Positions 50,844 to 58,906 of a stretch of DNA of 64,000 nt are shown here, piece after piece. Each line of letters opens with the position of its first letter. Position 1 is the stretch's first letter. Made by a program: the position numbers and the translations under genes. The stretch is from assembly GCF_008033115.1 (NCBI RefSeq), contig NZ_CP041203.1, forward strand, positions 3,658,001 through 3,722,000, written 5' to 3'. The DNA is from Cellulomonas sp. Y8 (GTDB lineage: Bacteria > Actinomycetota > Actinomycetes > Actinomycetales > Cellulomonadaceae). The notes under the pieces are model-generated. The model made no database searches and was not told where the DNA came from. It was given only the letters and a program-made list of their open reading frames with translations.

Positions 50844-52553
50844 TCACGTCGCGCGGCGACCGCCGCCGGGTCGGAGGGTCCAGAGCTCGTCGAGGTCGTC
50901 CGCACCCGACCGTGCGCGCACGGCCTGCCGGTACGACGTCAGGAAGAGCTCGAGGAGTCCCGACAGCAGCAGGTACTGACCGACCTGGAGGACGAACAGG
51001 GGCAGCACGCGGCCGGCCGTGGACCACGCGACGACACCCAGGAGCAGGGAGACCACCGCGCTCGTGGTGAGCAGCGCGACGCTCCCGCGGGCCCGTCGGT
51101 GCGCCGCCCGGACCCGGAGCGCGCGCTGCCCGGTCGCCCAGGCGTTCGCCACGAGCCCGAGGCCGAGGAGGACGTTCGTGGGGGCGACGAGCGCGCCGAG
51201 GTGCGCGATCCCGAGGACGACGCCGGCGAGCACCGCCACCCACAGCGCGAGGCGCGTGACGGTGAGCCGGTGCTCCCGGCGGAACCGGCGGTAGTACAGC
51301 CAGAGCCTCGTCGCGGCGACGACGACCAGGACGAAGACGGCGAGGGACCCGAGGACCTGCAGGGCCACGCGCGGCACGATCGTGAAGAACGACCCGACGA
51401 CGACGGCGAGAGCCGCGCGGGCGGCGGCGCGCTGGCGGAGCAGCCCCGGGACGTCGATGCCGCGCACGGTCCGGAGCATCGCCCGGGTCCCCAGCCACGC
51501 CGACCGTCGCACCTTCCCGCCCGACCGGCGCAGGGCGAGGACGACGGACTCGTAGCTGCCGTACTCGCCGGACCCGACGTCGAGGACGAGCTCGGCGCCG
51601 CCGTGCCGCAGGGCACCGAAGAACGCCTCGGTGACGTCCCTCCTGTCCGCGGGCGCCGCCTGCTCCAGCCACGCGTCGAACGTCTGGTTGATCAGGACCG
51701 CGCGGGGCGACAGCGCGTCGACCTCCACCAGGTCGGTGCCCTCGACGCCCCAGGTCATCAGGTCGTGCTGGATCAGACCGCGAGCGCGGCTCGCGACCAC
51801 ACGCGTCGAGGCGGCGTCGTCGAACAGCAGCCCGATCACGCCGAACTCGGGGACCGTCTTCTCGACGACCTGCGCGAGCCAGGGAGCGGCCTCGGGGTCG
51901 GCCACCTCCGGGCTGAGCCCGGGGCCGTCGTTGCTGTAGACGCGGCGGACGCGGTCGCGGTGCTGCGGCTCGAGGCGCATGGCGGCGTAGACGGCGAGGT
52001 TGCCGCCCTTGGAGTGCCCGCCCACCCGCACGGGCCCGGAGGTCTCGCGCACCCGCGCGGCGAGGTAGGCGGCGGCGTGCTCCTGCGAGGGCATCACCTC
52101 GAAGCTCATGGTGAAGTCCTCCTGCCACCCGAGGATCGTGTTGTCGGTCCCGCGGTAGGCCACGAAGGTGGAGCCGTCGCCCAGGCGCGCCGTGACGGCC
52201 GCGAACTGCATGCCTCCGGCGGTGTCGACCGTGTCGACGTAGGCGGAGAGGCGGGCGTCCGCGAAGCGCGCGGAGCCGGCGAGGTCGTCGAGGAAGTCGA
52301 TCGGGACGACGGTGAGCCGGCGCTCGTCCCGGTCGCGCAGCCGCCGCTCCGAGGCGTCGTCCGGGTCCCGGTCGCGCCAGGCCCGAGCAGCGTGCGCGAC
52401 CGTCACCGACCCGCCGTCGCGGCCGGTCGGCACCAGACCGTCGAGGTCGAGGTACGCGAGCGCGCACAGCACGAGGTTGTCGACGACGTTGAACGGGCGC
52501 TCGGCGAACGACAGGTCCCCACGCCACCGGACGTACCCCCGCAGGTTCTCCAC
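50844..52553 (-). CDS. DUF2974 (Mbeg1-like) lipase-fold protein with C-terminal membrane helices
   Basis: A 569-residue protein. The N-terminal half (about 20-360) is an alpha/beta hydrolase of the Mbeg1-like/DUF2974 family: FNVVDNLVLCALAYLDLDG, TFVAYRGTDNTILGWQEDF, and the nucleophile elbow VRVGGHSKGGNLAVYAA with Ser181. The second half has about six hydrophobic helices (for example VALQVLGSLAVFVLVVVAAT, NVLLGLGLVANAWA) with a basic loop. The mix of a soluble hydrolase and a membrane domain is unusual for the family. The start is GTG 52553, 2 bp after the stop of the Cys-rich gene; it ends the three-gene operon. Confidence 0.82.
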   Translation of the reverse strand: MENLRGYVRWRGDLSFAERPFNVVDNLVLCALAYLDLDGLVPTGRDGGSVTVAHAARAWRDRDPDDASERRLRDRDERRLTVVPIDFLDDLAGSARFADARLSAYVDTVDTAGGMQFAAVTARLGDGSTFVAYRGTDNTILGWQEDFTMSFEVMPSQEHAAAYLAARVRETSGPVRVGGHSKGGNLAVYAAMRLEPQHRDRVRRVYSNDGPGLSPEVADPEAAPWLAQVVEKTVPEFGVIGLLFDDAASTRVVASRARGLIQHDLMTWGVEGTDLVEVDALSPRAVLINQTFDAWLEQAAPADRRDVTEAFFGALRHGGAELVLDVGSGEYGSYESVVLALRRSGGKVRRSAWLGTRAMLRTVRGIDVPGLLRQRAAARAALAVVVGSFFTIVPRVALQVLGSLAVFVLVVVAATRLWLYYRRFRREHRLTVTRLALWVAVLAGVVLGIAHLGALVAPTNVLLGLGLVANAWATGQRALRVRAAHRRARGSVALLTTSAVVSLLLGVVAWSTAGRVLPLFVLQVGQYLLLSGLLELFLTSYRQAVRARSGADDLDELWTLRPGGGRRAT

Positions 52554-52555
52554 GG

Positions 52556-53107
52556 TCAGCCCCTCGCCGCGCCGGCGCCGCGGACGGCGGCGACCGCGTC
52601 GAGCACGCGTGCCGACCCCGGCGCGGTCAGCGAGGCGACGACGGCGTCACGGTGGGGGCAGCGGTCGAGGTCGGCGCAGGCCAGCACCACGACGCTGCGG
52701 AGCGCGGACGCGGCCCCCAGCCCCTGGACGTGCGCCGGCAGGGCGACGGAAGCGGCGCGACCGAGCAGGTCGGTCGCCGTCCTGGCCGCCTCGACGCACC
52801 GCCGGCACGAGGCCCCGGCCCCGGGCCGCGCCGTCCCGCTCCCGGCCACGTCGTGGGCCACCGTGATGACCGAGGTGCACCACGCGTGCGCAGAGGCGTG
52901 CGCGTGGGCGTCGTCCCCGACCAGGTCCCGGAGCGCGGCGGCGCCCCCGGCCCCGGGGTCGAGGAGGGCACGCAGCATCCCCGCCGCGCGGGGGTCGAGG
53001 TCGACCGCCACCCGCGCGTTGTACCGGGCGAGCGCGGACGCCGAGCGGTTGCGGGTCCCGGCGCCGGGCCGGACGTGGTCGCCGGAGGTGCCCGCGGTCG
53101 CCGTCAC
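52556..53107 (-). CDS. hypothetical Cys-rich protein (183 aa)
   Basis: I do not recognise a family. After a ~35-residue polar head the protein is mainly Ala/Leu-rich helices with five Cys: 77, 101 and 104 (CRRC), 144 and 150 (CADLDRC). His70, His74 and a PHRD segment after Cys150 could complete a metal site. No membrane helix or signal is seen. GTG 53107 overlaps the stop of the micropeptide gene by GTGA, and the DUF2974 gene starts 2 bp after its stop, so the three are one translational unit. Confidence 0.7.
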   Translation of the reverse strand: MTATAGTSGDHVRPGAGTRNRSASALARYNARVAVDLDPRAAGMLRALLDPGAGGAAALRDLVGDDAHAHASAHAWCTSVITVAHDVAGSGTARPGAGASCRRCVEAARTATDLLGRAASVALPAHVQGLGAASALRSVVVLACADLDRCPHRDAVVASLTAPGSARVLDAVAAVRGAGAARG

Positions 53108-53229
53108 GAGCGGGCGTCGCCGCCGCACCGCAGCCGGCGAGGGCGGCGGCGTCGGTGCAGCGCGCGCGCGCCGACGAGCGTCGCGCCGACGAGGGCGAGC
53201 ACCGAGACGATCGTCACGTGCCGGGCCAT
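53104..53229 (-). CDS. 41-aa single-helix membrane micropeptide
   Basis: ATG 53229 has an excellent ribosome site (AGGAGGAGG, 5 bp upstream). The peptide has one transmembrane helix, HVTIVSVLALVGATLVGARA (residues 4-23), then a very basic tail with HRRRRPRRLR. The helix with a positive inside tail suits a small bitopic inner-membrane regulator. It leads an operon with the Cys-rich protein and the DUF2974 hydrolase, overlapping the next start by four bases. A CACACT -10-like box lies at 53271-53276. Confidence 0.7.
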   Translation of the reverse strand: MARHVTIVSVLALVGATLVGARALHRRRRPRRLRCGGDARS

Positions 53230-53322
53230 GGGGGCCTCCTCCTGCTGCCCGGCGGGCGGCGTCCCGGCCCAGTGTGCCGTCGGGGGGAGCGCGCGGTCGT
53301 CGGACGACGGTCGCAACCCGCC

Positions 53323-53340
53323 GTACGCCCGACGGCGTAC
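53323..53340. promoter_or_regulatory. palindromic site GTACGCC-CGAC-GGCGTAC in the divergent region
   Basis: Two 7-bp arms around 4 bp, between the micropeptide operon and the histidine kinase gene. The half-site GTACGCCCGA recurs at 56683. It sits about 50 bp upstream of the micropeptide -10, a place where activators bind. The rest of the 311-bp gap holds no gene; GATACT at 53434-53439 may be the kinase -10. Confidence 0.55.
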
Positions 53341-53540
53341 CGGCCTCGCCCCGGCGTCCGCGGCCACCGCGGCCGCGTCCCGCGCAGGGAGCGTCGGCCG
53401 ACCCACGCACCCCCGATCCAGCGGACCCGCCGAGATACTCCCGGCGGCGGATGCCGGCACCCGCGGTCCTCGCGCACCATGGTGGTCCCGTCGCGCGTCG
53501 GCTCCCGGCCGGCGCCGCACCCGACACGAGGCGGACCCGG

Positions 53541-54797
53541 ATGCACTCCAGACCTGCGCGCGCGTCGTTCCGCGACGTCGCACGCTCGACCGTCCGCCTC
53601 GGGAGCGGCGGGCGCCCCACGACGGGGCAGCTGGCCCTCACGCTGGCCTGGCTCGGCGGCATGTTCTGGACGACGTCGGTCCGCACGGGGGAGTGGGACG
53701 CGCCCGACACGCGCCTGCTCGTCTCGATCGTCGGCGCGTGGGCGCCCCTGCTGCTGCGCACCTACCGGCCCGTCCTGGCACTGCTCGGCACGCTCGTCGC
53801 CGAGTCGATGATCCTCATCTTCCTCACGGTGCCGGACCCGATCGCCCAGATGCACAGCGGGATGGGCGCCTACCAGCCGGCTCCGCTCGCGACGACGCTC
53901 GCGGTCGCGACGCTCGCCTCGCGCGTGCCCCGGCGGGTCGGGTGGACCGCCGGGCTGGTCGGGGGGACCTGGCTGGCCGTCATCGGCGTCACGATGAACA
54001 CCGGCGACACCCTGCTGACCGACCTGCTGGTGTTCTACCTGGTGGTCACGGCCGCGGCGGCCGGCGTCTGGCGGACCGGCCGCCGGGAGCGCGCACTCCG
54101 GATCGAGGCCGAGAACGCCGAGCGCACGCAGACCGCCGTCTTGGACGAGCGCCTGCGCATCGCCCGCGAGCTCCACGACGCCCTGGCGCACAACCTGACG
54201 CTCGTCAACGCGCAGGCGGGGGTCGCCCGGTACCTCCTGCGCACCGACGTCGACGCGGCCGAGCGCGCGCTGGGGGACATCGCCCAGCACACGGGCCGGG
54301 CGATCGACGAGCTCCGGGCGACGATCGGCCTGCTGCGCCGACGCGACGACCAGGAGGCCCGCGAGGCGGACGACGACCCGAACCGCTCGCTGCGTCCCGT
54401 CCCCGGGCTGGCTGCGCTGGACGAGCTCGTCGCCGGACTCGCGAGCGCCGGGGCGCACGTCTCGGTGTCCGAGTCCGGGACGCCGGTGCCCCTGGCGCAG
54501 CACGTGGACCTCGCGGCCTACCGCATCGTGCAGGAGTCGCTGACCAACGCGACGAAGCACGCACCGGGTCAGCGCGTGGAGCTCACCATCGCCTGGACCG
54601 CCGCCGGCGTGCGACTGCGCATCACCAACCCCACCGACCCGGAGCGTGCGCCCGGCCCGGGGACCCGGCACGGCCTGATCGGGATGCGCGAGCGCGCGGG
54701 TACCGCCGGGGGCGCCTTCCGGGCGGGGCCGACGGCGAGCGGCGACTTCGAGGTGGTCGCGACGCTGCCGGCGGCGCGGCGTCCCGTGGACGCGTGA
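53541..54797 (+). CDS. sensor histidine kinase, NarX/DesK-like (HisKA_3)
   Basis: A 418-residue membrane kinase. Four or five helices span about residues 28-175 with short loops, so there is little external domain; it may sense the membrane itself. The phosphoacceptor His212 is in RIARELHDALAHNLTLVNAQ (HisKA_3), and the ATPase has YRIVQESLTNATKHAPGQRV and GTRHGLIGMRERAGTAGGAF. ATG 53541 follows GAGGCGGA. Its partner regulator is at 55987, with an SDR gene between them on the same strand. Confidence 0.93.
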   Translation: MHSRPARASFRDVARSTVRLGSGGRPTTGQLALTLAWLGGMFWTTSVRTGEWDAPDTRLLVSIVGAWAPLLLRTYRPVLALLGTLVAESMILIFLTVPDPIAQMHSGMGAYQPAPLATTLAVATLASRVPRRVGWTAGLVGGTWLAVIGVTMNTGDTLLTDLLVFYLVVTAAAAGVWRTGRRERALRIEAENAERTQTAVLDERLRIARELHDALAHNLTLVNAQAGVARYLLRTDVDAAERALGDIAQHTGRAIDELRATIGLLRRRDDQEAREADDDPNRSLRPVPGLAALDELVAGLASAGAHVSVSESGTPVPLAQHVDLAAYRIVQESLTNATKHAPGQRVELTIAWTAAGVRLRITNPTDPERAPGPGTRHGLIGMRERAGTAGGAFRAGPTASGDFEVVATLPAARRPVDA

Positions 54798-54933
54798 CCC
54801 GGCCGACCCGTACGGCAGGGGGCGTAGCCGCGGATACTGCGCCCGGGGGATCCGCGACGGGCGTCGGGTCAGGAGACTGAGGACGCGCCAGCCCCGTGGG
54901 AGCCGCCCCGCGGGCCGCGACGAGGGGAACCGC

Positions 54934-55947
54934 ATGAGCCCGCACCCGATCACCGCCCGCTCGACCGTCGGCGAGTGGCTCGACCACCCGGTGGGCGGAC
55001 CCGCGCTCGGCGAGCTGCTCGCGGCGGCCGGGAAGGACGCCGCCGCCCTCCAGCCGGCCCGCGCGCTGCCGCTCGAGCGCCTCGTCGAGCTGGGCGGGGG
55101 CCTCGTCCCGCAGGAAATGGTCACCGACCTGGTGCGCCGTGCGAACGGCGGGGTCCTCCCCGAGGAGAGCGAGGCGCCGACCACCGGGTGGCGGGAGCGG
55201 ATCGTGCCGGGCCGGTTCGACGGGCGGACCGTCGTCGTGACCGGAGCCGCGTCGGGGATCGGCCGGGCCACCGCCTCCCGGGTCGCCCGCGAGGGCGGTC
55301 GCGTGATCGCGGTCGACCTGACCGAGGAGGGTCTGCGTGCCCTCGTCGCCGAGCTCGACGCCTTCGACGTCGAGGCCGTCGCCGCCGACATCACCGACCC
55401 GGAGGCCGTCGCCCGGATCGTCGCGGTGGCGGGCGACCGCGTCGACGGGCTCGCCAACGTCGCGGGCGTCACCGACGACGTCACGCCGCTGCACGAGGTG
55501 TCGGACGCCGTGTGGCGCCGGAACTTCTCGGTGAACGTCGACGGGACGTTCCTGCTGAGCCGCGCGGTGCTGCCGCTGATGCTGGCAGCGGGTCGCGGGT
55601 CCATCGTGAACGTCGCCTCCGAGGCCGCCCTGCGCGGTTCGGCCGCCGGGGTCGCGTACACGGCGTCCAAGCACGCGGTCGTGGGCATCACGAAGAGCTC
55701 GGCGTACATGTACGGGCCGTCGGGGATCCGGGTCAACGCGGTCGCCCCCGGCCCGACCCTGACCGCGATGCGCCCCGTCGTGGCGTCCGAGCTCGGCCGC
55801 GCCCGCGTCGAGACCGGCTCGGCCATCCGGCCGCCGGTCGCCGAGCCGGCGCAGCTCGCCGGCCCGATCGCGTTCCTGCTGAGCGACGACGCGGCCGACG
55901 TCTCGGGTGTGATCATGCCGGTGGACGGCGGCTGGTCGGCCGCCTGA
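54934..55947 (+). CDS. SDR family oxidoreductase with an N-terminal helical extension
   Basis: A 337-residue protein. Residues ~95-337 are a complete classical SDR: TVVVTGAASGIGRATASRVA (cofactor loop), ADITDPEAVARIV, NVAG, the catalytic Ser and YTASKHAVVG (Tyr and Lys), and VDGGWSAA at the end. The first ~90 residues are an extra helical domain (STVGEWLDHPVGGPALGELL, ERLVELGGGLVPQEMV) not usual in SDRs. Placement between kinase and regulator genes suggests control by that pair. The substrate is unknown. ATG 54934 follows GAGGGGA. Confidence 0.88.
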   Translation: MSPHPITARSTVGEWLDHPVGGPALGELLAAAGKDAAALQPARALPLERLVELGGGLVPQEMVTDLVRRANGGVLPEESEAPTTGWRERIVPGRFDGRTVVVTGAASGIGRATASRVAREGGRVIAVDLTEEGLRALVAELDAFDVEAVAADITDPEAVARIVAVAGDRVDGLANVAGVTDDVTPLHEVSDAVWRRNFSVNVDGTFLLSRAVLPLMLAAGRGSIVNVASEAALRGSAAGVAYTASKHAVVGITKSSAYMYGPSGIRVNAVAPGPTLTAMRPVVASELGRARVETGSAIRPPVAEPAQLAGPIAFLLSDDAADVSGVIMPVDGGWSAA

Positions 55948-55986
55948 CCGTCCCTGCTCCCGCGTACTCCCCGAGAGGCACGACCG

Positions 55987-56655
55987 ATGACCATCCGCGT
56001 CCTGCTGGCCGACGACCAGACCCTGCTGCGCGCCACGTTCCGGCTCCTGCTCGACTCCGCCCCCGACCTGGAGGTGGTGGGCGAGGCCGCCGACGGCGCG
56101 GAGGCCGTGGCGCAGGCGCGCGCGACCCGCGCCGACCTGGTGGTGATGGACATCCGCATGCCCGGCGTCGACGGGATCGAGGCGACCCGCCGGATCACCG
56201 CCGACGAGGCCCTGGCCGGCGTCAAGGTGCTGATCCTGACGACGTTCGAGACGGACGAGCTGGTGGTCGAGGCGCTCCGGGCGGGTGCGAGCGGCTTCCT
56301 GGGCAAGGGGGTGGACCCCGCCGACCTGATCGCCGCCATCCGCACGGTGGCGGCGGGGGACCAGCTGCTCTCCCCGCACGCGACGCGGGCGCTGATCGAG
56401 CAGGTGCTCAGCGCTCCGCGGGCGCGGGACCGCAGCCCGCTGCCGGGGATCGAGGACCTCACCGAGCGGGAGCGCGAGATCGTCGGGCTCGTCGCGCGGG
56501 GCATGTCGAACGACGAGATCGGCGAGCACCTCTACATCAGCCCCGCGACGGCCAAGACGCACGTCAGCCGCTCGATGCTCAAGACCGGGGCCCGCGACCG
56601 CGCCCAGCTCGTGGTCTTCGCCTACGAGAGCGGGCTCGCCGACGAGTCGCGGTGA
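55987..56655 (+). CDS. response regulator, NarL/FixJ family
   Basis: A 222-residue regulator: receiver with acidic pocket LLADDQTLLR and Asp55 in DLVVMDIRMPGVDG, switch Thr in LILTTFETDE, and a LuxR-type HTH (about 155-215): DLTEREREIVGLVARGMSND then ISPATAKTHVSRSMLKTGAR. It pairs with the kinase at 53541. ATG 55987 has GAGAGG upstream. The recurring GTACGCC sites at 53323 and 56683 are candidates for its binding motif. Confidence 0.94.
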   Translation: MTIRVLLADDQTLLRATFRLLLDSAPDLEVVGEAADGAEAVAQARATRADLVVMDIRMPGVDGIEATRRITADEALAGVKVLILTTFETDELVVEALRAGASGFLGKGVDPADLIAAIRTVAAGDQLLSPHATRALIEQVLSAPRARDRSPLPGIEDLTEREREIVGLVARGMSNDEIGEHLYISPATAKTHVSRSMLKTGARDRAQLVVFAYESGLADESR

Positions 56656-56682
56656 GCGAGGCGTCCGGTGGCCCGTGCCGGC

Positions 56683-56708
56683 GTACGCCCGATGCGGTAC
56701 GCCGATGC
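56683..56708. promoter_or_regulatory. tandem GTACGCC sites upstream of the HATPase-like gene
   Basis: GTACGCCCGATGC (56683-56695) is followed by GGTACGCCGATGC (56696-56708). The first ten bases match the half-site at 53323. A weaker pair, GTACGGCAGGGGGCGTAG, lies upstream of the SDR gene at 54810-54827. Confidence 0.5.
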
Positions 56709-56822
56709 TCCCCGGGGCTGACGACGCGCCGCGGTCGCCCTGGCAGCCTCGGAGCACGCACCCCCGCCGACCCCCTGCGGCGGGGGTGCGGCCACCTCCC
56801 GCACCCCTACCGAGGAGCGCCG

Positions 56823-57236
56823 ATGAACGACCTGCCCCCGGGCGGACGCCAGGACGGCGCCCGCGCCGCCGCGACCGAGCCCCACTACGCCGCGCTGGAC
56901 CTGGTGGCGTCGCCCGACGCGCCGGTCGCGGCGCGTCGGTGGGTGGACCGCGTCCTCGTCGACGGTGCCGTGGCGCCCTGGCGGCGGGGCGAGCTGCGCC
57001 GGGTGTGCACCGAGCTCGCCCGCGAGGGGGTCCGGTGCGCGGACGCCGGTGCGCGCCTGCGGCTCGAGGTGGACGTGGTCGGGCCGGTCGCGCGGCTGTC
57101 CGTCACCGCCCCCGCCTCGACCCCCCGGCTCGGTGCGCGCGTCGTGGACGTGCTCCGGTCGGCGTTCGAGTGGGGCGTGGAGCAGGTGCCCGGCCGAGGG
57201 CGGCAGCTGTGGTGCCACGTCGAGCTGACGGCCTGA
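56823..57236 (+). CDS. hypothetical protein with a degenerate anti-sigma-kinase-like (HATPase) fold
   Basis: A 137-residue protein. The order ARRWVDRVLVDGAVAPWRRG, LRRVCTELAREGVRCADAGA, RLRLEVDVVGPVARLSVTAP resembles the RsbW-type ATPases of actinobacteria, in which the second segment is the N-box helix. Here the ELVTNA-type motif has become ELAREG, with no Asn, and no glycine-rich G box is seen, so ATP binding is doubtful. It may act as a protein-binding relic. ATG 56823 has GAGGAG upstream; the tandem GTACGCC sites precede it. Confidence 0.65.
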   Translation: MNDLPPGGRQDGARAAATEPHYAALDLVASPDAPVAARRWVDRVLVDGAVAPWRRGELRRVCTELAREGVRCADAGARLRLEVDVVGPVARLSVTAPASTPRLGARVVDVLRSAFEWGVEQVPGRGRQLWCHVELTA

Positions 57237-57251
57237 GCGGCGCGCGACCGG

Positions 57252-57887
57252 TCAGGCGTCCTGCGCCGGGCCACCGCCGCGCGGACCGGGGATCTCGGCG
57301 CGCCCGGCGAGGACCGCGAGGCCGTCGGCCACCTCGCGTCCGAGGTCGAACGTGGGGTCGAGGAGCCACTGCGTCTGCAGCCCGTCCCACAGCGCCATGA
57401 ACCGGCGCGCGAAGCGGTGCGGGTCCACGCCGGGGTCGGCCCAGCCCTGGGCCTGGAGGTCGGTCAGGAGCTCGGCGTAGCGCGCGACGATCGCGCGGGT
57501 GCGCCGGGCGCCCCACTCGTGCGCCGGGTGCGTCGGGTCGGTCGCGGCGGCGGACATCGCGACGAAGAGGCGGAGCACCTCCGGGTCCGACCGCTCCGCC
57601 TCCACGGTGGCGGCGACGGCGGCCCGCACGTCCGCGACGCCCACCTGCTGGTGGGCCCTCGACCGGCGGTCGGCGTGCTCGAGGGCGCCGACGAGCAGGT
57701 GCTCGCGGGACGGGAAGTGGTAGAGCACCTGGGCCTCGGTGAGGTCGGCGCGTCGTGCGACCTCCGCGATCGTGACGCTCCGGTGGCCGGACTCGACGAC
57801 GAGCTCGAAGGCGGTCCGCCGCACCGCCTCGACGCGGCCCCGGGTCTTGGCGTAGGGACCGCGCGGAGAGGGGGTCGAGCCGGACAT
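57252..57887 (-). CDS. TetR family transcriptional regulator
   Basis: A 211-residue regulator: HTH at about residues 15-60 (AFELVVESGHRSVTIAEVAR then ADLTEAQVLYHFPSREHLLV), then a helical ligand domain with EVLRLFVAMSAAATDPTHPA of the BetI-like C-terminal type. The target is unknown; its own start is divergent from the LytTR gene. ATG 57887 has TACGCT (57894-57899) 6 bp upstream, so it is leaderless. It ends 15 bp from the converging HATPase-like gene. Confidence 0.9.
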   Translation of the reverse strand: MSGSTPSPRGPYAKTRGRVEAVRRTAFELVVESGHRSVTIAEVARRADLTEAQVLYHFPSREHLLVGALEHADRRSRAHQQVGVADVRAAVAATVEAERSDPEVLRLFVAMSAAATDPTHPAHEWGARRTRAIVARYAELLTDLQAQGWADPGVDPHRFARRFMALWDGLQTQWLLDPTFDLGREVADGLAVLAGRAEIPGPRGGGPAQDA

Positions 57888-57893
57888 CCGCCG

Positions 57894-57899
57894 AGCGTA
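57894..57899 (-). promoter_or_regulatory. -10 box TACGCT for the TetR gene
   Basis: Six bp before ATG 57887. Confidence 0.4.
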
Positions 57900-57948
57900 T
57901 CGGCCGCCGGAGGGCCGGTCGGGCCCCGAAGGCCAAAACGTTGGGAGT

Positions 57949-57954
57949 TAGGAT
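57949..57954 (+). promoter_or_regulatory. -10 box TAGGAT for the LytTR gene
   Basis: Start expected near 57961, which excludes a TTG at 57955 as start codon and favours ATG 57994. AACGTTGGG at 57937-57945 fits a LytTR half-site, suggesting self-control. Confidence 0.45.
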
Positions 57955-57993
57955 TTGGCTGACGCCTCCGGGGACACGACGGGACGGGACGGG

Positions 57994-58701
57994 ATGCTCG
58001 CGATCACCTCGGTCGAGGACGACCCCGCTGCGGCCGTCGAGCTGCAACGGCACCTGCGCCGCTACGCGGCCGAGCGCGGGGTCGAGCTCGCGCACACGTC
58101 GCTGCCGGACGGCGAGTCGCTGCTCACCGGCTACGACGGCGCCGACCTCCTGCTGCTCGACGTCGAGCTGCCGGGGCTGGACGGGGTCGCGGTGGCCCGC
58201 CGGGTCCGCGAGGTCGACCGGGCCGTCGGCATCGTGTTCGTCACCGCGTCGGCCGGTCACGCCGTGGCCGGCTACGAGGTCGACGCGCTGGAGTACGTGC
58301 TGAAGCCCGTGCGCTACCCGGCGCTCGCCCGCGCGCTCGACCGGGTCGCCGCACGCGCCGCGAGCCGACGGCACCGCACGGTCGTCCTGGACTCGGGCGC
58401 GCGGCAGCTGCGGCTCGACGCGGACGACGTCCTCGTCCTCGCGGCATCCGGCCACCACGTCGAGGTGCGGACGCTGAGCGGCCGCTACGGGGTCCGCGGC
58501 CCGCTCAAGCAGTACGAGGCGGCGCTGGCGGGCGACGGGTTCGTGCGGTGCCACCACGGCTTCCTCGTCAACCTCGCGCACGTCGTCGCGGTCGACGGGC
58601 TGGACGCCGCGCTGGTCGACGGCACGACGGTCCCGGTGGGTCGAAACCGTCGCACCGACTTCCTCGCCGCGCTGACCGACCACCTCGCCTCGCGGCGCTG
58701 A
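57994..58701 (+). CDS. LytTR family response regulator
   Basis: A 235-residue regulator: receiver with SVEDDPAAAVELQRHLRRYA and Asp56 in DLLLLDVELPGLDG, Lys in YVLKPVRYPALA, then a LytTR DNA-binding domain (about 135-235): VLVLAASGHHVEVRTLSGRY, FVRCHHGFLVNLAHVVAVDG, TTVPVGRNRRTDFLAAL. No histidine kinase is adjacent, so the signal source is not visible. LytTR regulators bind two direct repeats about 21-22 bp apart; a fitting pair lies upstream of the next gene at 58715. Confidence 0.92.
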   Translation: MLAITSVEDDPAAAVELQRHLRRYAAERGVELAHTSLPDGESLLTGYDGADLLLLDVELPGLDGVAVARRVREVDRAVGIVFVTASAGHAVAGYEVDALEYVLKPVRYPALARALDRVAARAASRRHRTVVLDSGARQLRLDADDVLVLAASGHHVEVRTLSGRYGVRGPLKQYEAALAGDGFVRCHHGFLVNLAHVVAVDGLDAALVDGTTVPVGRNRRTDFLAALTDHLASRR

Positions 58702-58714
58702 CGCCGCCCGCCCG

Positions 58715-58745
58715 ACAGTTTGTGCCTCCGTGGCCCCCGGTTGTG
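58715..58745 (+). promoter_or_regulatory. candidate LytTR tandem site upstream of the GH3 gene
   Basis: ACAGTTTGT (58715-58723) fits the LytTR consensus fully and CCGGTTGTG (58737-58745) partly; their GTT cores are 22 bp apart, the spacing these regulators need. The remaining 58746-58906 holds no gene. Confidence 0.5.
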
Positions 58746-58906
58746 TGCGGTCGGCCCAAATTCGAGATGACTCGTGTTTGGCTACCGCCGCACGACCCCC
58801 ACCCGCGACCCCCTCGCGGACGGGCACCGGGAACCGCGAGCGGGCGTAGCGCAGCGCCGCCGCAGGTCGACCGGAGCCCGCGCACCTGCACGAGAAGAGG
58901 CCAACG

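Noticed and set aside
51099..53540. A very long open frame on the plus strand running into the histidine kinase gene
   Set aside because: High GC leaves few stops in the frame opposite real genes. The sequence is antisense to the DUF2974 operon; recognisable kinase sequence begins only at the ATG at 53541.
57955..57993. TTG 57955 as the start of the LytTR regulator
   Set aside because: The TAGGAT -10 box ends at 57954, so the TTG would lie before the expected transcription start; ATG 57994 begins the conserved receiver.
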